Made by a program: the position numbers and the translations under genes
Shown here: positions 36,792-54,450 of the stretch, piece by piece
Position numbering within the stretch: position 1 is the stretch's first letter
Layout of the letters: each line of letters begins with the position of its first letter
Assembly: GCF_902686445.1 (NCBI RefSeq)
Contig: NC_062219.1
Coordinates: forward strand, 40,761,056 to 40,825,055
Reading direction: 5' to 3'
DNA from: Sciurus carolinensis
Lineage: Eukaryota; Chordata; Mammalia; Rodentia; Sciuridae
DNA length: 64,000 nt
The notes under the pieces: model-generated
What the model saw: only the letters and a program-made list of their open reading frames with translations
Database searches by the model: none
What the model was told of the DNA's origin: nothing

Positions 36792-38304
36792 AACTTTCCA
36801 TTCACCTGGACATTCAGAGGACCCAGGTACATCTTTGGAGGATAGCACACAACTGCAAAAAAGACAAGGTTCACCTCCACCCGGTTCTAAATTTAAGGGT
36901 AGGTTTGTTTGTGTTCTATGCTTGCTATTCTGTCCAATATATTTTAGAGAAAAAATACATCAGATGATATATTAATTTCCATCCATACCAATATGAAGTT
37001 GGAAAAGCATCTTCTGGCCTGGTTCTTCTAGAGAAAGGTAATTTTAAAATGCAAGATTTAATCATAAACCATCAAACTAAAAGGACTTTCAAGAAGTCAT
37101 GTAATTTACTCCTCTTCCTCCCGGCATGCAAATTAGAGTCCACCAAAAAGCTGTTACCCAAAGAAATCAAGTTGGATCAAGAGAAATTATGCAGCCGATA
37201 GGATAATTTAAAAGATAAATCTCTGCTGTTTTACTACACTTCTTTAGCAATAACTGGGCCTTCTGGTGAATCAGGATATCAAATATTAAAATGCTTGTTG
37301 AATATTCTGGGGTTTGAGAGATCACCTAAGGAATATTAATAGCTTAAGTAGTTTTCAATTGTTAAATTGAAGGGCAGTGGCTGTGTGTGTGTGTGTGTGT
37401 GTGTATGTTTGCAGGAGCAAGTAAAATTTTCTAAATTCTTTAGAGTCTGGAAACATGATTGCTTTCTTCATTGATAATCATATTATTCTTATCTAAATAT
37501 TTTATTGAATTAAAAACTCACAATTTGACTAAAACTTTTTACATTCAGGAAAAAGTGTTTGTCTTTCATGTAAATAATTATATGTCTGTCTCATAGTTAG
37601 CACACATACCTAATCTGAAATCTTTCTAAATTAATACCTTTCATGAAGAAACATATACTATAGGCACATTGTAGCAAATATCACATTCGAGAGAAGATAC
37701 ATTAAAAGTGTCAAAAATCCATCAGCAGCCTTTACAGGCATTAAAAGAAAGGTGACATTCACTGAGTCTTAGATAAAATCCACCTGGCTCAAACTGAACT
37801 GAAAAAAAAAAAAAAAAAACCAGCAAGGAATGCTAAAGGCTTTGTTGAGCACATAATTGACCATAAAAAGTAGCTTTCAAATAAATTTAGATTCAACATT
37901 GCCTTCCAGTCAATATTCCTACAAATGCTTTCTCAGCACCCCTCTTTCCTAATATATGTCTCAACTTACCTCCCCATCTCCTTTTCCTTCCATCCTGCTT
38001 CACAGCTGCTATTCCACTTGCGTGTTCACCTCAATTACTACTGACGTAGACACAAACCAAAATAATCTATAGTTTTCTAAATGTCTCCATAGCTAGGGTT
38101 GCCTACCAGAGGTCAAGGTGTGGGGGCACGATATTGGTACTGACCCTGTAAAAAGCTCCAGATGAATCTGACACGGGGCCATGGTGCACAGGGCATAACT
38201 CTCCTGGGTCTGCAGTACCCTCACAAACTTCTCCACTGTCAAAATCTGTTATAAAGAATGTATTTATTGTTATTTCAAAGTGATTTTCCAGCCTTTTGCT
38301 TTAG
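36792..38304. other. Unique-looking sequence with microsatellites
   Basis: A (GT)n run at 37382-37405 and an A run at about 37802-37819. No gene or named repeat otherwise. An octamer word ATGCAAAT lies at about 37125. Confidence 0.5.
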
Positions 38305-38505
38305 GTCTGAGGATCTCAACAAGGGGGCTATTTTGCAAAGTGGTAATGTCTAGAAATATTTTTGGTTTTTGCAACTGGGTATTCATTATTGGCATCTAGT
38401 GTGTAGCATCTAGGGATGCTGCAAAACTTCTTGTAATGCATACAACAGCTCTGCACAACATAGTCCAAAATACAAATGCTGTCCATGCTAGGAAAAATGC
38501 TCTGT
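38305..38505 (+). mobile_element. MER20-like hAT DNA transposon relic
   Basis: GGATCTCAACAAGGGGGCTATTTTGCAAAG, GGTAATGTCTAGAAATATTTTTGGTTTTTGCAACTGGG, TTGGCATCTAGTGTGTAGCATCTAGGGATGCTGCAAAACTTCTTGTAATGCATACAACAGC. These match the order of a nonautonomous hAT element that I recall as MER20. It is ancient and degraded at both ends. Confidence 0.65.
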
Positions 38506-38559
38506 CTGAAGCCTACCTTTCAATTTCCATAATTTATTCTTTATATAATCATTAAACAT

Positions 38560-39680
38560 GTCCATTCCTTCCAAATCATTCCCCCACAACCCAGCTGCCT
38601 GTAGACTCTCCCTAACCATTTTTTCCCAGCTGCAATCGCCTGTTTAAATCAAACTTTCCCCAAATCCTCACCACTATGTACAATCTATAGGACAACCCTG
38701 CTTTCCCTTCACTGTGTTCCTCTTCAGTCTCTTATTTCCAAACATCTTTAGTAAAGCCAAAAACACACAGTGGTGCTTCTCGTAACAGTGGCCCTCACTG
38801 CCTCCCATGCTTCTCAACAACTAATCACTCCATTTAATTTGGTAGGCAATTAAAGATATCTCCACCACACAGGAAGTGCTCTGCATCACATAGGAAGTGC
38901 TCCTGTCCCAAGATCTGGACTTCTATACTCACTGGATCTCACCACAAGTTCCTCATTGACCTCCTGCCTCTTGCCTCACTTCTGCCATACCCACCTTCTT
39001 ATTCTTGGGTATTTGCACTGGCGTTCCAATAACCTAACTCCCCATTCCCCTTCTGTCATCAGTTTCCCAGCCACACCTAACTTTATTCTCAGATACCTTA
39101 GAGCTCTCACAAACCCTCAGTTTTGTTAAATCTATAAACAGAGAAACTCAACTTTCTGCTTTTTCATTCCAGCTCTTAGAAAGTTAGGAATAGATGGGAG
39201 AGTAATTTGTACTCTTGCAAATACATGCCACCTAACTACACTAAGGCCTTTCAAGGAATTTGGCCACCCTATAATTTACTGTTGCTTTGCCTGCACATCC
39301 CCCACAAGTCTTGCTCCAAAGCTCAGGCCCTCATTCTCACACCATGATGTTTCTCTTGCCACTGTAGGGCCTTGGGTCATTAGCTCCGATAAAGTCTACA
39401 GAGATACATGTCCTATCCTGCAAGGTTCAAACCCTTTTAAGGACCTAAGGTCCATCTCCTTCTACTCTCCACTTGACCTTTCAGGTCTTCCTCATTTGCT
39501 AGTCTGATTTTTCATTGTTCCATACTCAGATTCACTCATTCTCACCTTTTTACCAGTACCATTTCTTCTATCTGGAATATTATTTTCTCCAATCTCTAAC
39601 TATAGAAATTCTACCTATCATGTAACCGTCCTTCATATGCTGAGATCAATTTATGAGACTATAACTGATCCTTCTCATGA
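38560..39680 (+). repeat. L2-like ancient LINE, sense
   Basis: A pyrimidine-rich stretch with GACCTCCTGCCTCTTGCCTCACTTCTGCC and, best of all, TTCTTCTATCTGGAATATTATTTTCTCCAATCTCTAACTATAGAAATTCTACCTATCATGTAACC (39565-39628). That last block resembles the L2 3' region. It is degraded and the limits are approximate. Confidence 0.5.
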
Positions 39681-39696
39681 CTCTATTTGTTCTGTA

Positions 39697-39880
39697 TGTG
39701 TTTTGGTGGTGCTGGAGATTGAATCCAGGGTCACATGCTAGGTAAGTGCTCTAACACTGAGATGCTCCCCAGACCCTTTTATTTTTTAACTTTATTGAGA
39801 GAGGGCCTTACTAAGTTGTCCAGAATCTTGCTAAGCGAACTCAAACTTGCAACCCTTCCAGTAGCTGGGATTACAGTACT
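39697..39880 (-). repeat. Dimeric B1-ID SINE, minus strand
   Basis: The complement of an ID unit (GTGCTGGAGATTGAATCCAGGGTCACATGCTAGG..ACTGAGATGCTCCCCAGACCC, 39709-39776) is followed by the complement of B1 (GAGAGAGGGCCTTACTAAGTTGTCC..AGTAGCTGGGATTACAG, 39797-39876). It is the last clearly rodent-specific SINE before the repeat-poor interval. Confidence 0.8.
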
Positions 39881-42800
39881 TTACTCTAATTTCTCTTACA
39901 GGTATAATCACTGTACACACTGTACACATCCAAACATGCCACTTAATCTTCTTGACAGAGATCTGGTTTGTTTCCACTACCTGAGCCTTAAATATTTCCT
40001 GAGTTCAAAATAATTAAATTAAAATTGGTGATGAACAGAAACTTTTGATGAAATGGCAGATCAAAGAAAAATTAGATAATAGGTGTTTAACCTAAGTTTA
40101 ATAGATCGGGATCAGAAGTTTGAGTCCTCTGAAGTTATCTGAGTATTCTTCTGCTGAGTCAGTAATTTCATGGGTTCTTAAAAGAGCCCAAGACATACAA
40201 GTTAAAAATTACTGCATTAGAGTTATGAAATAGGAAGACAGAATTCACTTTATTATTTCCATTCTGATCAAATATTTAATTTTTGAATATCTAAATAACG
40301 TTGTAGTAGTGAATTAAATAACACTAGATAATGTTAAATTGATTTTATATGAATTAACATTTTTAAAATGGACCAGAAAAAAATGCTGGAGCAGAATGGC
40401 ACAGCTTACAATATTTAAGTCTCACCAATGCTTACCTTATTTACAGTAAGTTTAAATCTAACTTCATGGCACATACTGAACAGAGTACAGGAGAACATTT
40501 CAAGCTTTTATCACATTGAATAAGTAGTATGACTTAGTAAATAAACAGTAAGGATTGGACTGCAATTTAAACTAATCTTGAATTATTAGTACCACTAGAT
40601 ATTAGATTTATGATGGAAACATGGCTTGACATTCCTTTCAGTTAAATCATATTCTAATTGCCAAAAGGATAGAAACATATACTCAATTTATTCAGCACAT
40701 GTTCACTATGCTATTCATGAGTGGACATTTCATAAATCCTACTTGATGAAGCTACTTTAGTAATTACTTAATTTCCTCCCACTATTCATTCATTAATTCA
40801 TCCACTTTAAAATTATCCTGTCACACAGCACTGCTGTCACACACAGACTGCAGGTAAAAATTTTACAGGGTCTTCCCCATCTCCCAACACTCACAGCAGG
40901 GCCCTATGTACAGCTGGCACTCTGTCCATAGTAACACTTTTAGTCACATTATGAAAGATGAAATTAAAAGATGGGCCTAGTAGCAGCAAATATGCAGTAA
41001 AACTAGGTCACATGTAAATTCTGCAACAAATCACTTAATAAATCTCAAAAAATTCACTGGGGTTTATTTCTCCTAATTTAACTGGAAAATAAGATATTAT
41101 ATTATGATATTTAACAAAACATGAGTCAAAGCAGGTGTAGTAACAAGTGAAAATAACCACCATATTCTAATGAAAACAACAGAGCAATCAACAGGTCTCC
41201 AATGAAGAGCAAAATAAAAGGCAAATGATTAAAAGTCACCAAACACTGTTGTTACAGAATTCACACTTACTAAATGTAAATTGACTGATGCCATTTGCTT
41301 GATTTTAGGGAAACATTCCTAAATGAAAATATATCTATTTTAGAACAATTTCTATGAAATTGTACCAAAGAAAGCACTGTCCCATACCTCTGAGAGACTG
41401 TGGAACTTTCCAGGGAAGTTTTCATAAAACCAGACATGCATTCTTGAGAAAATTCATTAACGAATCCCAGGGAACTTCAAAATAAAACTTAAAATTTATG
41501 ATTTTAAGTAGAGTAGTGCCTACTTGCATTTGAGCTATGGGACATTCAGGAGCCTCGCCACTCCTCCACCCTCCCCTCATCCTTAGAAGAAAGAAGGAAG
41601 CCTTTAATACCAACCAACAGAAAAGCAAAGCTCAAGTTAATAAATGCTATGGAACAGTCACAATTGAACTAATGTCTTTTTATGGATGAAATGGAACTTT
41701 TATAAAAGATGGACAGATATGAAAGTCTATTCATTCCTGTCAATAAGGGTAAGTAATACATAATTCTATACACAGCTCTAATATTTTAGAAAATCACAAG
41801 TTAGAAGTTCACTATCATCGAATTTGTGCTCGTTTTATTAAAAGAAAAGAGAGACAGAGCCCTTTATGTGCCATCTGTGTATTATCAAATTCACAACAGC
41901 TTCTAAAGCCTTCAAATATGTGGCTTTCTCACTGTTCCCAGTAACTAGAGTTAAACACACCCACAGACCCTAATATCAGCCCTGCACTTCAGAGCACTCA
42001 AATGGAGGAAACAGGTAGCACCTGAATACACCATCTGGTTTGAGGTGCATCATTTCTACCTTGTAGATTAAGAAAGTGGGGTCAGAATCACTGTGTATGC
42101 AGCAGTGAATTATGATCCCTGGAACAAGCTGCCTCCCACCACTGCTGCAGGAGCTATAATGAAAGAGAAACTGAGCACAGCCCTTCCCCAGGGGCCATGA
42201 CCGCAGAAGGCAGCACATCACCAGCATATAATTTTCTCTTCTCATGGGCACCTGCTGAAAGTATTCCCACTTTTGTTTCCCAGTGGTGTCAGAAACTGTC
42301 CTTTCTAAAAATAATACTCTGGAGATCCACCTTGTGGATCTCCTTGGCTAGAACCCCTCTAATTAGGATCACATGAATTCCCTGTCATTGAAGAGTTCAG
42401 ACATAACTCTGACCCCTCCATCATTTGACACACAGCTGTCAGTTAAAGATTTTGAAATATCTTCTTATTGTATTGTGTAACTAACATAATACAGATGCAC
42501 ACAAAGACTTCTGTGAACAAGAATAGGGTGTACTGATTTGATTCCCCCATTCCAAACTAAGACCCATTTGTTTCCAAAGAATGAAGCATTGTCAGAGGTT
42601 TTAAATGTGTTACTGTTTCAGAGTGTATGTATTTATTAGAAAACAAAAGTCTGTATGAGGACTCTTCACCACCTGCCCTACAAAGGCATCCACATAGGGA
42701 GTGATGCTGGAGGAGCAGTCAGATGTAGGAGACAGATGCTGCTCCTCATCCACCACTTTCAAAGGAAAGTGCTTCTACAGACATTCTCTCCACCATGTTC

Positions 42801-43755
42801 CAAAGTCCCAAATAACCTTCCACAATCACTGCAACACCTCACCCACTTTGTAACATCAACTGAACTTGACTAATTCAAGATAAAATTTCAAGTCAGTGGC
42901 AGAAACAGACTTTCAAGAAACTCAAATAAACATAGAAAAATGGAGAACCAAGCATCTGAAAACAAGGTTCAATTCCTTTATTTCAATAGTGTGATATTTG
43001 ATGTCCATAAATACCTTTATGAATTATTATTTGTTAGAATTATGTTCAATGGGTTGTTTCCATACCGAATTTACATTTTTAAGTATTATTTAGATAATCA
43101 TATAATAGTAGCCATTAGACTGCATCATTAGCCCTGAGTAATATTTCAATGAAAATACTAGCTCCATGGAAGATTAATAGGGGATATCAGAGAAAGAACT
43201 TTCTTTAATCATTGCAAGTACTTTGTAAATATTAGCTGAGTTAAATGGAATTAAGCAGGGATTTCTTTAGTGCAGGAATTCCTTTAGCTCTCAGTATACC
43301 AATATGTACTGTGACCCCTGGGGGCAGGGGCAGTGAGTAATAAGAGCTCTGGGTTAGTAGAATAGTTTTCAGTGACATAAAACAGTTTTAGAAATGCTGG
43401 TCTGAAGGAGTACCCTGAGAAGTTTGTGAAAACCATGTTCAAATCTTAATGAATAAATCAAATACACATATCAGACACATAACCAATTTGTTTTATCTAT
43501 TTCAAAGAACTTGCCTCAAATACTATAGTGCTTTATAGGATCCCCCCCACCCCCGCTGAAGTACAGGTGGATGAAGAAAAAAAAAGTTTCTTCAAAAAAA
43601 CTGTTGCAACTAGGGCTACTGTTCAAGTGCCATGTAAGCATACCTATAACTCCTTCTAAGTTCAATGGATGATTAAACCATTAGTAATCACAATGATTTT
43701 AACTTGAGCACACTTCCTCCCCAAAATACCCTGAAGTATCCCATAGGATAAATGG
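39881..43755. other. Repeat-poor unique sequence left of the CpG island
   Basis: No gene or young repeat is seen. Frames at 41422-41628 and 41976-42251 lack family signals. If the CpG-island gene runs leftward, this is intron. Confidence 0.5.
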
Positions 43756-43890
43756 GTCAGAAATTATTTGCCCCATTTTTCAAGTGAAGAAACTGCACTC
43801 GAGACTATAAATGGTTTGAGCAATACAGAAGCACTAGACAGAGTAGAGAAAAATCTGGCTTCTAACTTAGTCCAGTGCTTTTTCAGCATA
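43756..43890 (-). repeat. MIR-like fragment
   Basis: AAATTATTTGCCCCATTTTTCAAGTGAAGAAACTGCACTCGAGAC...TGGTTTGAGCAATACAGAAGC is a diverged MIR complement, comparable to CCCATTTTACAGATGAGGAAACTGAGGC. Confidence 0.5.
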
Positions 43891-44283
43891 TTCCCTCCGC
43901 TCTCTCCCAGGGCTGTGCTTCACACAGTGAGAAGCTATTCCACAAATTTAGGCTGGGGGCTAGTCTAGGAAAGAAAGGCATTTGAAGAATCTAATTCCAT
44001 TCCAGCATCACCAGGCATAAGGGTGCTTTCAGATTCTTGCACATCTCTATTCATTGCAAGGGCACAAATACTGTGAAAAGACCTTCCATTTCTCTTACTT
44101 AAACTTCTGAATAGGACTATGTTAGAAGACAGAAATAGGCATACTTGGTCCAGAAGAAAAGTGTTCTTTCATCTTAGTAATAGGCCAAAGTAAGAAATTA
44201 GTTCATTTTCTAACAGGGGTGGAAATTTTCAAAACCAGGGACATGTACTCACATAACACCATTAACACTCATGCCATATTCCA

Positions 44284-44465
44284 GGCCAGTAGTTCTCAAA
44301 GGATTGGTTCAGGACAGGCATTATCAGTGTCATCTACTTAGAAATGCAAATTCTCTGGCCCTACCCCAGACCTAAGAAGTCAGAAAATCTGGGTGGAGGC
44401 CCAGAGATCTGTGTTAAAATGCCCTGCAAATGCTTGGGATGGACATTCAAGTTCAAGAAGTGAAC
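44284..44465 (+). mobile_element. MER5-like hAT DNA transposon relic
   Basis: CAGTAGTTCTCAAAGGATTGGTTCAGG, TTAGAAATGCAAATTCTCTGGCCCTACCCCAGACCTAAGAAGTCAGAAAATCTGGGTGGAGGCCCAGAGATCTGTGTTAAAATGCCC. This matches closely the order of MER5A-type elements of the hAT-Charlie group. The right terminal repeat has decayed. Confidence 0.8.
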
Positions 44466-45184
44466 TCTAGCATATTAGCATATTTTAAATAATCTATTTA
44501 CTCTAAGTTGATCAACAATAATTTTGGCAAATATTCTCAGTCAATAGTGGTCAGGATGGATTTAGGATTTGAGGAATGTAAATAACACCACTATGAGGAA
44601 GAATTAACATGGTCTAATCATCCATCGAGGATTGGTTTCAAAAAGAAAAATGAATACATTTCTTCTTCCCACAGAGTCTATTTGAAGCATACATACTAAC
44701 CTTCCAAGACCCTATTGAATGGTTATCTGTTAAAAATTGGACAAAAATGTACAACAGCTGTAACTTTTATTCCCACCCCTTAAATCATCACAGAAACACA
44801 ACCAGGGTTTATTTCTCTTGGGTACAGCTATAAGTGTTTCACACTGCTTGGGCACACTTGAACTGCAGTGGGAACAGCAGGGACAGCTATTGCATGAGTA
44901 CGTGAATCCTCTGCAGAGGCAGCCTGTTCTTTGACCCTTCCATTTTCTAGGGCACACGCAAGCAGCTCCTATTTGGGACATCCTCAGATTACATAGGCCA
45001 GGCAGTTTGGGACAGCAGCTTGACATCAGCTTTGCTTCTCTAAGCCTCAGTGGTCCTGTATTGATTATTGTGGCAACAAGGAATAAGCAGGTAGATATTT
45101 ACTTTGTTAATAAAACCAATTTAAGACCCTGATAAACTTTCCTGCTACATGGAAGGATGCAAGGAGGCACAGGGACAACAGGCT
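44466..45184. other. Unique-looking sequence
   Basis: A 98-codon minus-strand frame at 44730-45026 is cysteine-rich but has no recognised domain, start context or splice sites that I can defend. Confidence 0.4.
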
Positions 45185-45400
45185 CAGTGGCAGCTTCAGA
45201 GCTCCACAGAGCTGGGTTTGAATCCAAGCTCTACCACTTACTAAGAGGGTGACTTGAGAAAGTTGTTTAATCTTTTAAGTCTTCCATTACCTCTTCCATA
45301 AAATGGGGCTATTAATATCTATTACCTTCCTTAGAGAATTAATAGAGAGGATTCAGTAACAAATTTAGCGTGATACAGCATGATGATACAGTATGTGTCC
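45185..45400 (+). repeat. MIR SINE
   Basis: AGAGCTGGGTTTGAATCCAAGCTCTACCACTTACTAAGAGGGTGACTTGAGAAAGTTGTTTAATC...CCATAAAATGGGGCTATTAATATCTATTACC..AGAGGATTCAGTAAC keeps the tRNA-like B box (GGTTTGAATCC) and the MIR core in sense order. Well preserved for its age. Confidence 0.82.
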
Positions 45401-51376
<5,976 letters not shown>

Positions 51377-51477
51377 TCAGATCGCGGGGAAGGACAGGCA
51401 AACCTGCCGAGGGCTCGGGGGCTCCGGGCTGCCACTGCCAACGTCCTGGGAAGTGACAGGCATTAGGACCTGCTGGC

Positions 51478-51497
51478 GCGGCGGCGGCGGCGGCGGC
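51478..51497 (-). repeat. (GCC)n triplet repeat next to a splice donor
   Basis: Plus-strand GCG/GGC triplets about six to seven units long. On the minus strand this is a GCC run beginning about 30 bases inside the intron that starts at 51527. CGG/GCC repeats in CpG islands can vary in length. Confidence 0.9.
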
Positions 51498-51527
51498 AAC
51501 AGCTCCAGCCGCGCCCGCCACACATAC

Positions 51528-52241
51528 CTTCACTCGCTGGGTGCACACGCCGCGCCGCGGGCAGCACCGCCTGCGGAGACGCGCCCTGGGCCCGCAGGGG
51601 CAGCAGCGGCAGCCTGGCAGCGCCGCCGCGCCCTCGGGCATCTGGCCCCCGAAGTTTCGCCCCCGCCGCTCGCCTTGCCGGCTCGCCCCACGCCCCCCAG
51701 CGCGGCCGCCGCCCGACGCGCGCTCGCCCCACACTCTCGGCGCGCCGGCTCCGGGGGCGGCTGAAGCGCGCGCGGGGCGCTGCCCGCCTCCCTGCGCCGC
51801 CCGCGGCTCCTGTGCGCCCGGCGTTGCGGGGCCCGGCGGGCGGGGGTGGGGCGCGGTCTCCGGCGGCAACAACCGCGGTGATGCTGAGCTCAGTGATGCC
51901 GGGTTCGCGCCGCGTCCCTGCAGCGGAGCTGCCCCTCCCCTCGCCCAGATGTGTTAATCCTCCTCCTCCAACAAATCCTTCAACCTGCTTCCCGCCGCCC
52001 CCTCCCAAGGCGTTAACTTCTCCGAGGTCCGCTGGGGTTGCAGACCAGGCGGCTGCTGGCGTGGTGTCTAGGCGGGAAGGCGCAGCGGCTGCGGCGGTGG
52101 TAGCGGTGGGCACCGCGGGGGCTCGGCACGAGGAGTCCAGGTGGCATGACCGTGTCTTGCTCGGTTGGTGTCGGTCTCGCTCCCACAACCAAACCCGAAG
52201 CACTACGCGCGAGAGATCTGCGTGAGCTTGTGTGTGCGCGC
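51528..52241 (-). other. Putative 5' exon ending at the proximal donor
   Basis: On the minus strand the right-hand edge is a strong acceptor: a long pyrimidine tract CCTTCTTTTCGTCCCTTCTCCCCCAG ending at 52242. The left-hand edge is the donor AGTGAAG|GTATGTG (exon end 51528). If the transcript instead starts inside the island, the exon is shorter and has no acceptor. The only ATG frame found open to the donor starts at 51641 and gives 38 codons, with seven cysteines (PGCRCCPCGP and RRRCCPRRGVC) and ending in phase 0. Its start context is poor (C at -3 and +4). The exon may therefore be 5' UTR. I do not recognise the sequence. Confidence 0.45.
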
Positions 52242-52710
52242 CTGGGGGAGAAGGGACGAAAAGAAGGGTTAGGGAAGGGGGTGGGGTGATGAAACAAGGG
52301 TGCAGCCGAGGCATTCTGACCGGCGGGAAAGCCCAAGTGGTGGAGAGGGCTGTAGGAAGCGAGGAGAAGGGGCGCGGCCGCGGCCAGCCCACTGGCCGGT
52401 GCCCGACACCCGGCTCCCCAAGATCTGAAGGTCGGGAGCGTGGAGTTACGGAGCGGACGCTACTTGGGAAAAGGGAGCGAGTTGCTACTGGAGTTGGGAA
52501 ATTTGGGGAACCGGAGAGATTACAGGCGCAATAAGTTGCTGTGTCTCCTTCAAACTGTTTTCACTCAAAAATGTAAAGGACCAGAGACCATCTTATTAGC
52601 ACCTATTACTGAAGCCTCAAGGACCGTCCCGGCCTGTTGTGCATCTATTCGTGATACTCCAGCTCTGCTCGCGAGCGCGGGCCGGAAGCTGGTGCCGCCG
52701 CGGCCCTTAC

Positions 52711-52800
52711 CTGCAGACGCGGTTCGGAGCCCGCTGCTGCCACCTGCCGGCGGAAAACTGAAGAGCGAAATAGGCTGGCCCGGGTGACCGCCCCTGGGGC
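52711..52800 (-). other. Putative distal first exon
   Basis: A minus-strand donor GTCTGCAG|GTAAGGG ends an exon at 52711. The exon's 5' end is unknown and set at the island edge. It could be an alternative first exon, or exon 1 of a transcript whose second exon begins at 52241. The sequence includes the CTCF-like site at 52734-52754. No ATG frame of note is seen, so it is probably untranslated. Confidence 0.4.
52734..52754 (-). promoter_or_regulatory. CTCF-like binding motif
   Basis: The minus strand reads CCGCCGGCAGGTGGCAGCAG. It aligns to the CTCF core (CC..S.AGRKGGCRS) with about two mismatches and retains the invariant AGGTGGCAG block. This is a motif match only. Confidence 0.5.
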
Positions 52801-54289
52801 CTAGATGTTTAGCATACTAGCTTCAAGTTTCTTTTATTGCGACAGGCACCTACTGAAAGCATTCCTAATTTTGCTAGGAAATGAAGACACGGTCTCGAGA
52901 TCCCCTGGGTCACTCAGGCGTTGGAATGAAGTGCAGTGAGTCAGGAGAACAGACCTTTTAGGAAGCTCAATAGAAAGCATCCCCAATACCCTTCTTAGGA
53001 GATTAAGACTGATGAAACTACCTCAAGCAAGGAGCTTTCCATAAAATGTGATTGTCCCTAATGAAAGAAAAAAAAATAGCATTTGCATAGGATATATTTA
53101 TGCTGGGAACCACAATGAGAATCCCAAATGATTGCGTCCCTTGAATAAATATTATGAACTTATCAGAATGACTAAATAGCAAGATATTGAATAGGGACTG
53201 TATTTTCCAGAAGTCTGGGCTGAATTTTTCAGAAATGATTTATCTATCCTGGAAAGCCAAAAAGGGGTTTGATATGTTAAATTTATGAATGCAGATATTT
53301 TATCACTGTAATGAGAGTGTCTCTTTTTGAATTGCCCATTTGTAAATGGGCTTTTATGAAAAGTGCATTCAATGTTTAATGACGTTCCAAGAGCCCACTG
53401 TGTGCTGTTACCCACAGCGGGGTCTGTTAGGTAATTGGTATTCCACAACCTTCAGTGAAACTGAAGCCAAAGGAATCTTGTAGCAAATGTTGTTATTATA
53501 CTGTCTTTAGCTATTAGCTTCCCAAGAGCTGCTGAGTTGCAGGTATTTTGCATCACCAAACAAGAAACCTGTAAGCAACTGCTGAATATTGAAGAAGCTG
53601 CTGCCATATTGTCAAAAGTATTCTATTGCCTTTTTAAATTTATCACAACAACCGTGCATTTGTGTGGATCCACCCATAATCCCACAATGGTTTCCCTGCA
53701 TCCAGCAACAGCCAGAGTTATGTTTAAGGTTGTACAAGTAAAAGAAAAGCATAATGCTAATTGTATCTGACTCTGTCAGTTTTCCATCTGTAGTCCCTGG
53801 GCTGTAACCTTTCACTACATGCCATCCTTCTCTTTGTAAGCAGGTTTGTTTTGTAGGCACAGGAGGTACTTGTCTGGGAAGTGAAAACCAATCTTCAAGC
53901 AGTAATGGATAAGTGTTGATGAATAAAGACCTCTGCTTCTTCAACCCATAGATTGGGAACCCCAAGACTAATGGTCTATATACCATTAACATCCCCTTAG
54001 GATTGACTCCTGCTTGTCTTGCACTCTGAATTGTCTTCCTTCCCTTCCTTGCCTCATTCCCCTATTCCTTTACCAGTGCTCCCTGGGCACTGTATTCAAA
54101 ATAATCCATTGCAATCAAATCCTTGTATCAGGTCGCTACCTCTTGAGAAATCCAACCTAAGGCCATCTCCAAGGGATTTTATTCCTGATCTCTCGTAGTC
54201 ATAGTATTCTCAGAAGAGTGAAACACAAATTGGATCAAAATGTTGAGTATTTACTGTGCATTGACTATCACTACTAAAACTACATCATC
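52801..54289. other. Sequence upstream of the putative promoter
   Basis: No gene is recognised. A perfect AP-1 word TGAGTCA lies at about 52936. The segment 53970-54170 (CTTCCTTCCCTTCC..ACTGTATTCAAAATAATCCATTGCAATCAAATCC..GAGAAATCCAACCTAAGG) resembles the 3' end of an old LTR, but I cannot name it. Confidence 0.4.
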
Positions 54290-54450
54290 TCTTTCTTCTC
54301 AGATACAATGCCCATTTTAAAGACACAGAAACTAAGAGAAACCAAGTATCTTGATTAGAAGTACACATATTCTAAGTGGCAAAATATTGAGTTTGAAGGC
54401 ACATCTGTAGGACACCAAATTTTGCTTTCCAAACCACTGGGTTATCCGTC
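54290..54450 (-). repeat. MIR-like fragment
   Basis: AATGCCCATTTTAAAGACACAGAAACTAAGAGAAACCAAGTATCTTGATTAGAAGTACACA..AAGTGGCAAAATATTGAGTTTGAAGGCA is the complement of the MIR core with many changes. Confidence 0.6.

Noticed and set aside
44730..45026. 98-codon cysteine-rich minus-strand frame
   Set aside because: No domain spacing pattern I recognise, and no splice sites or CpG context.
51463..52392. 309-codon minus-strand open frame over the CpG island
   Set aside because: It starts at GTG, not ATG, is very rich in Pro/Arg/Ala/Gly, has no domain, and spans a good acceptor and a good donor. Long stop-free frames are expected in GC-rich DNA.
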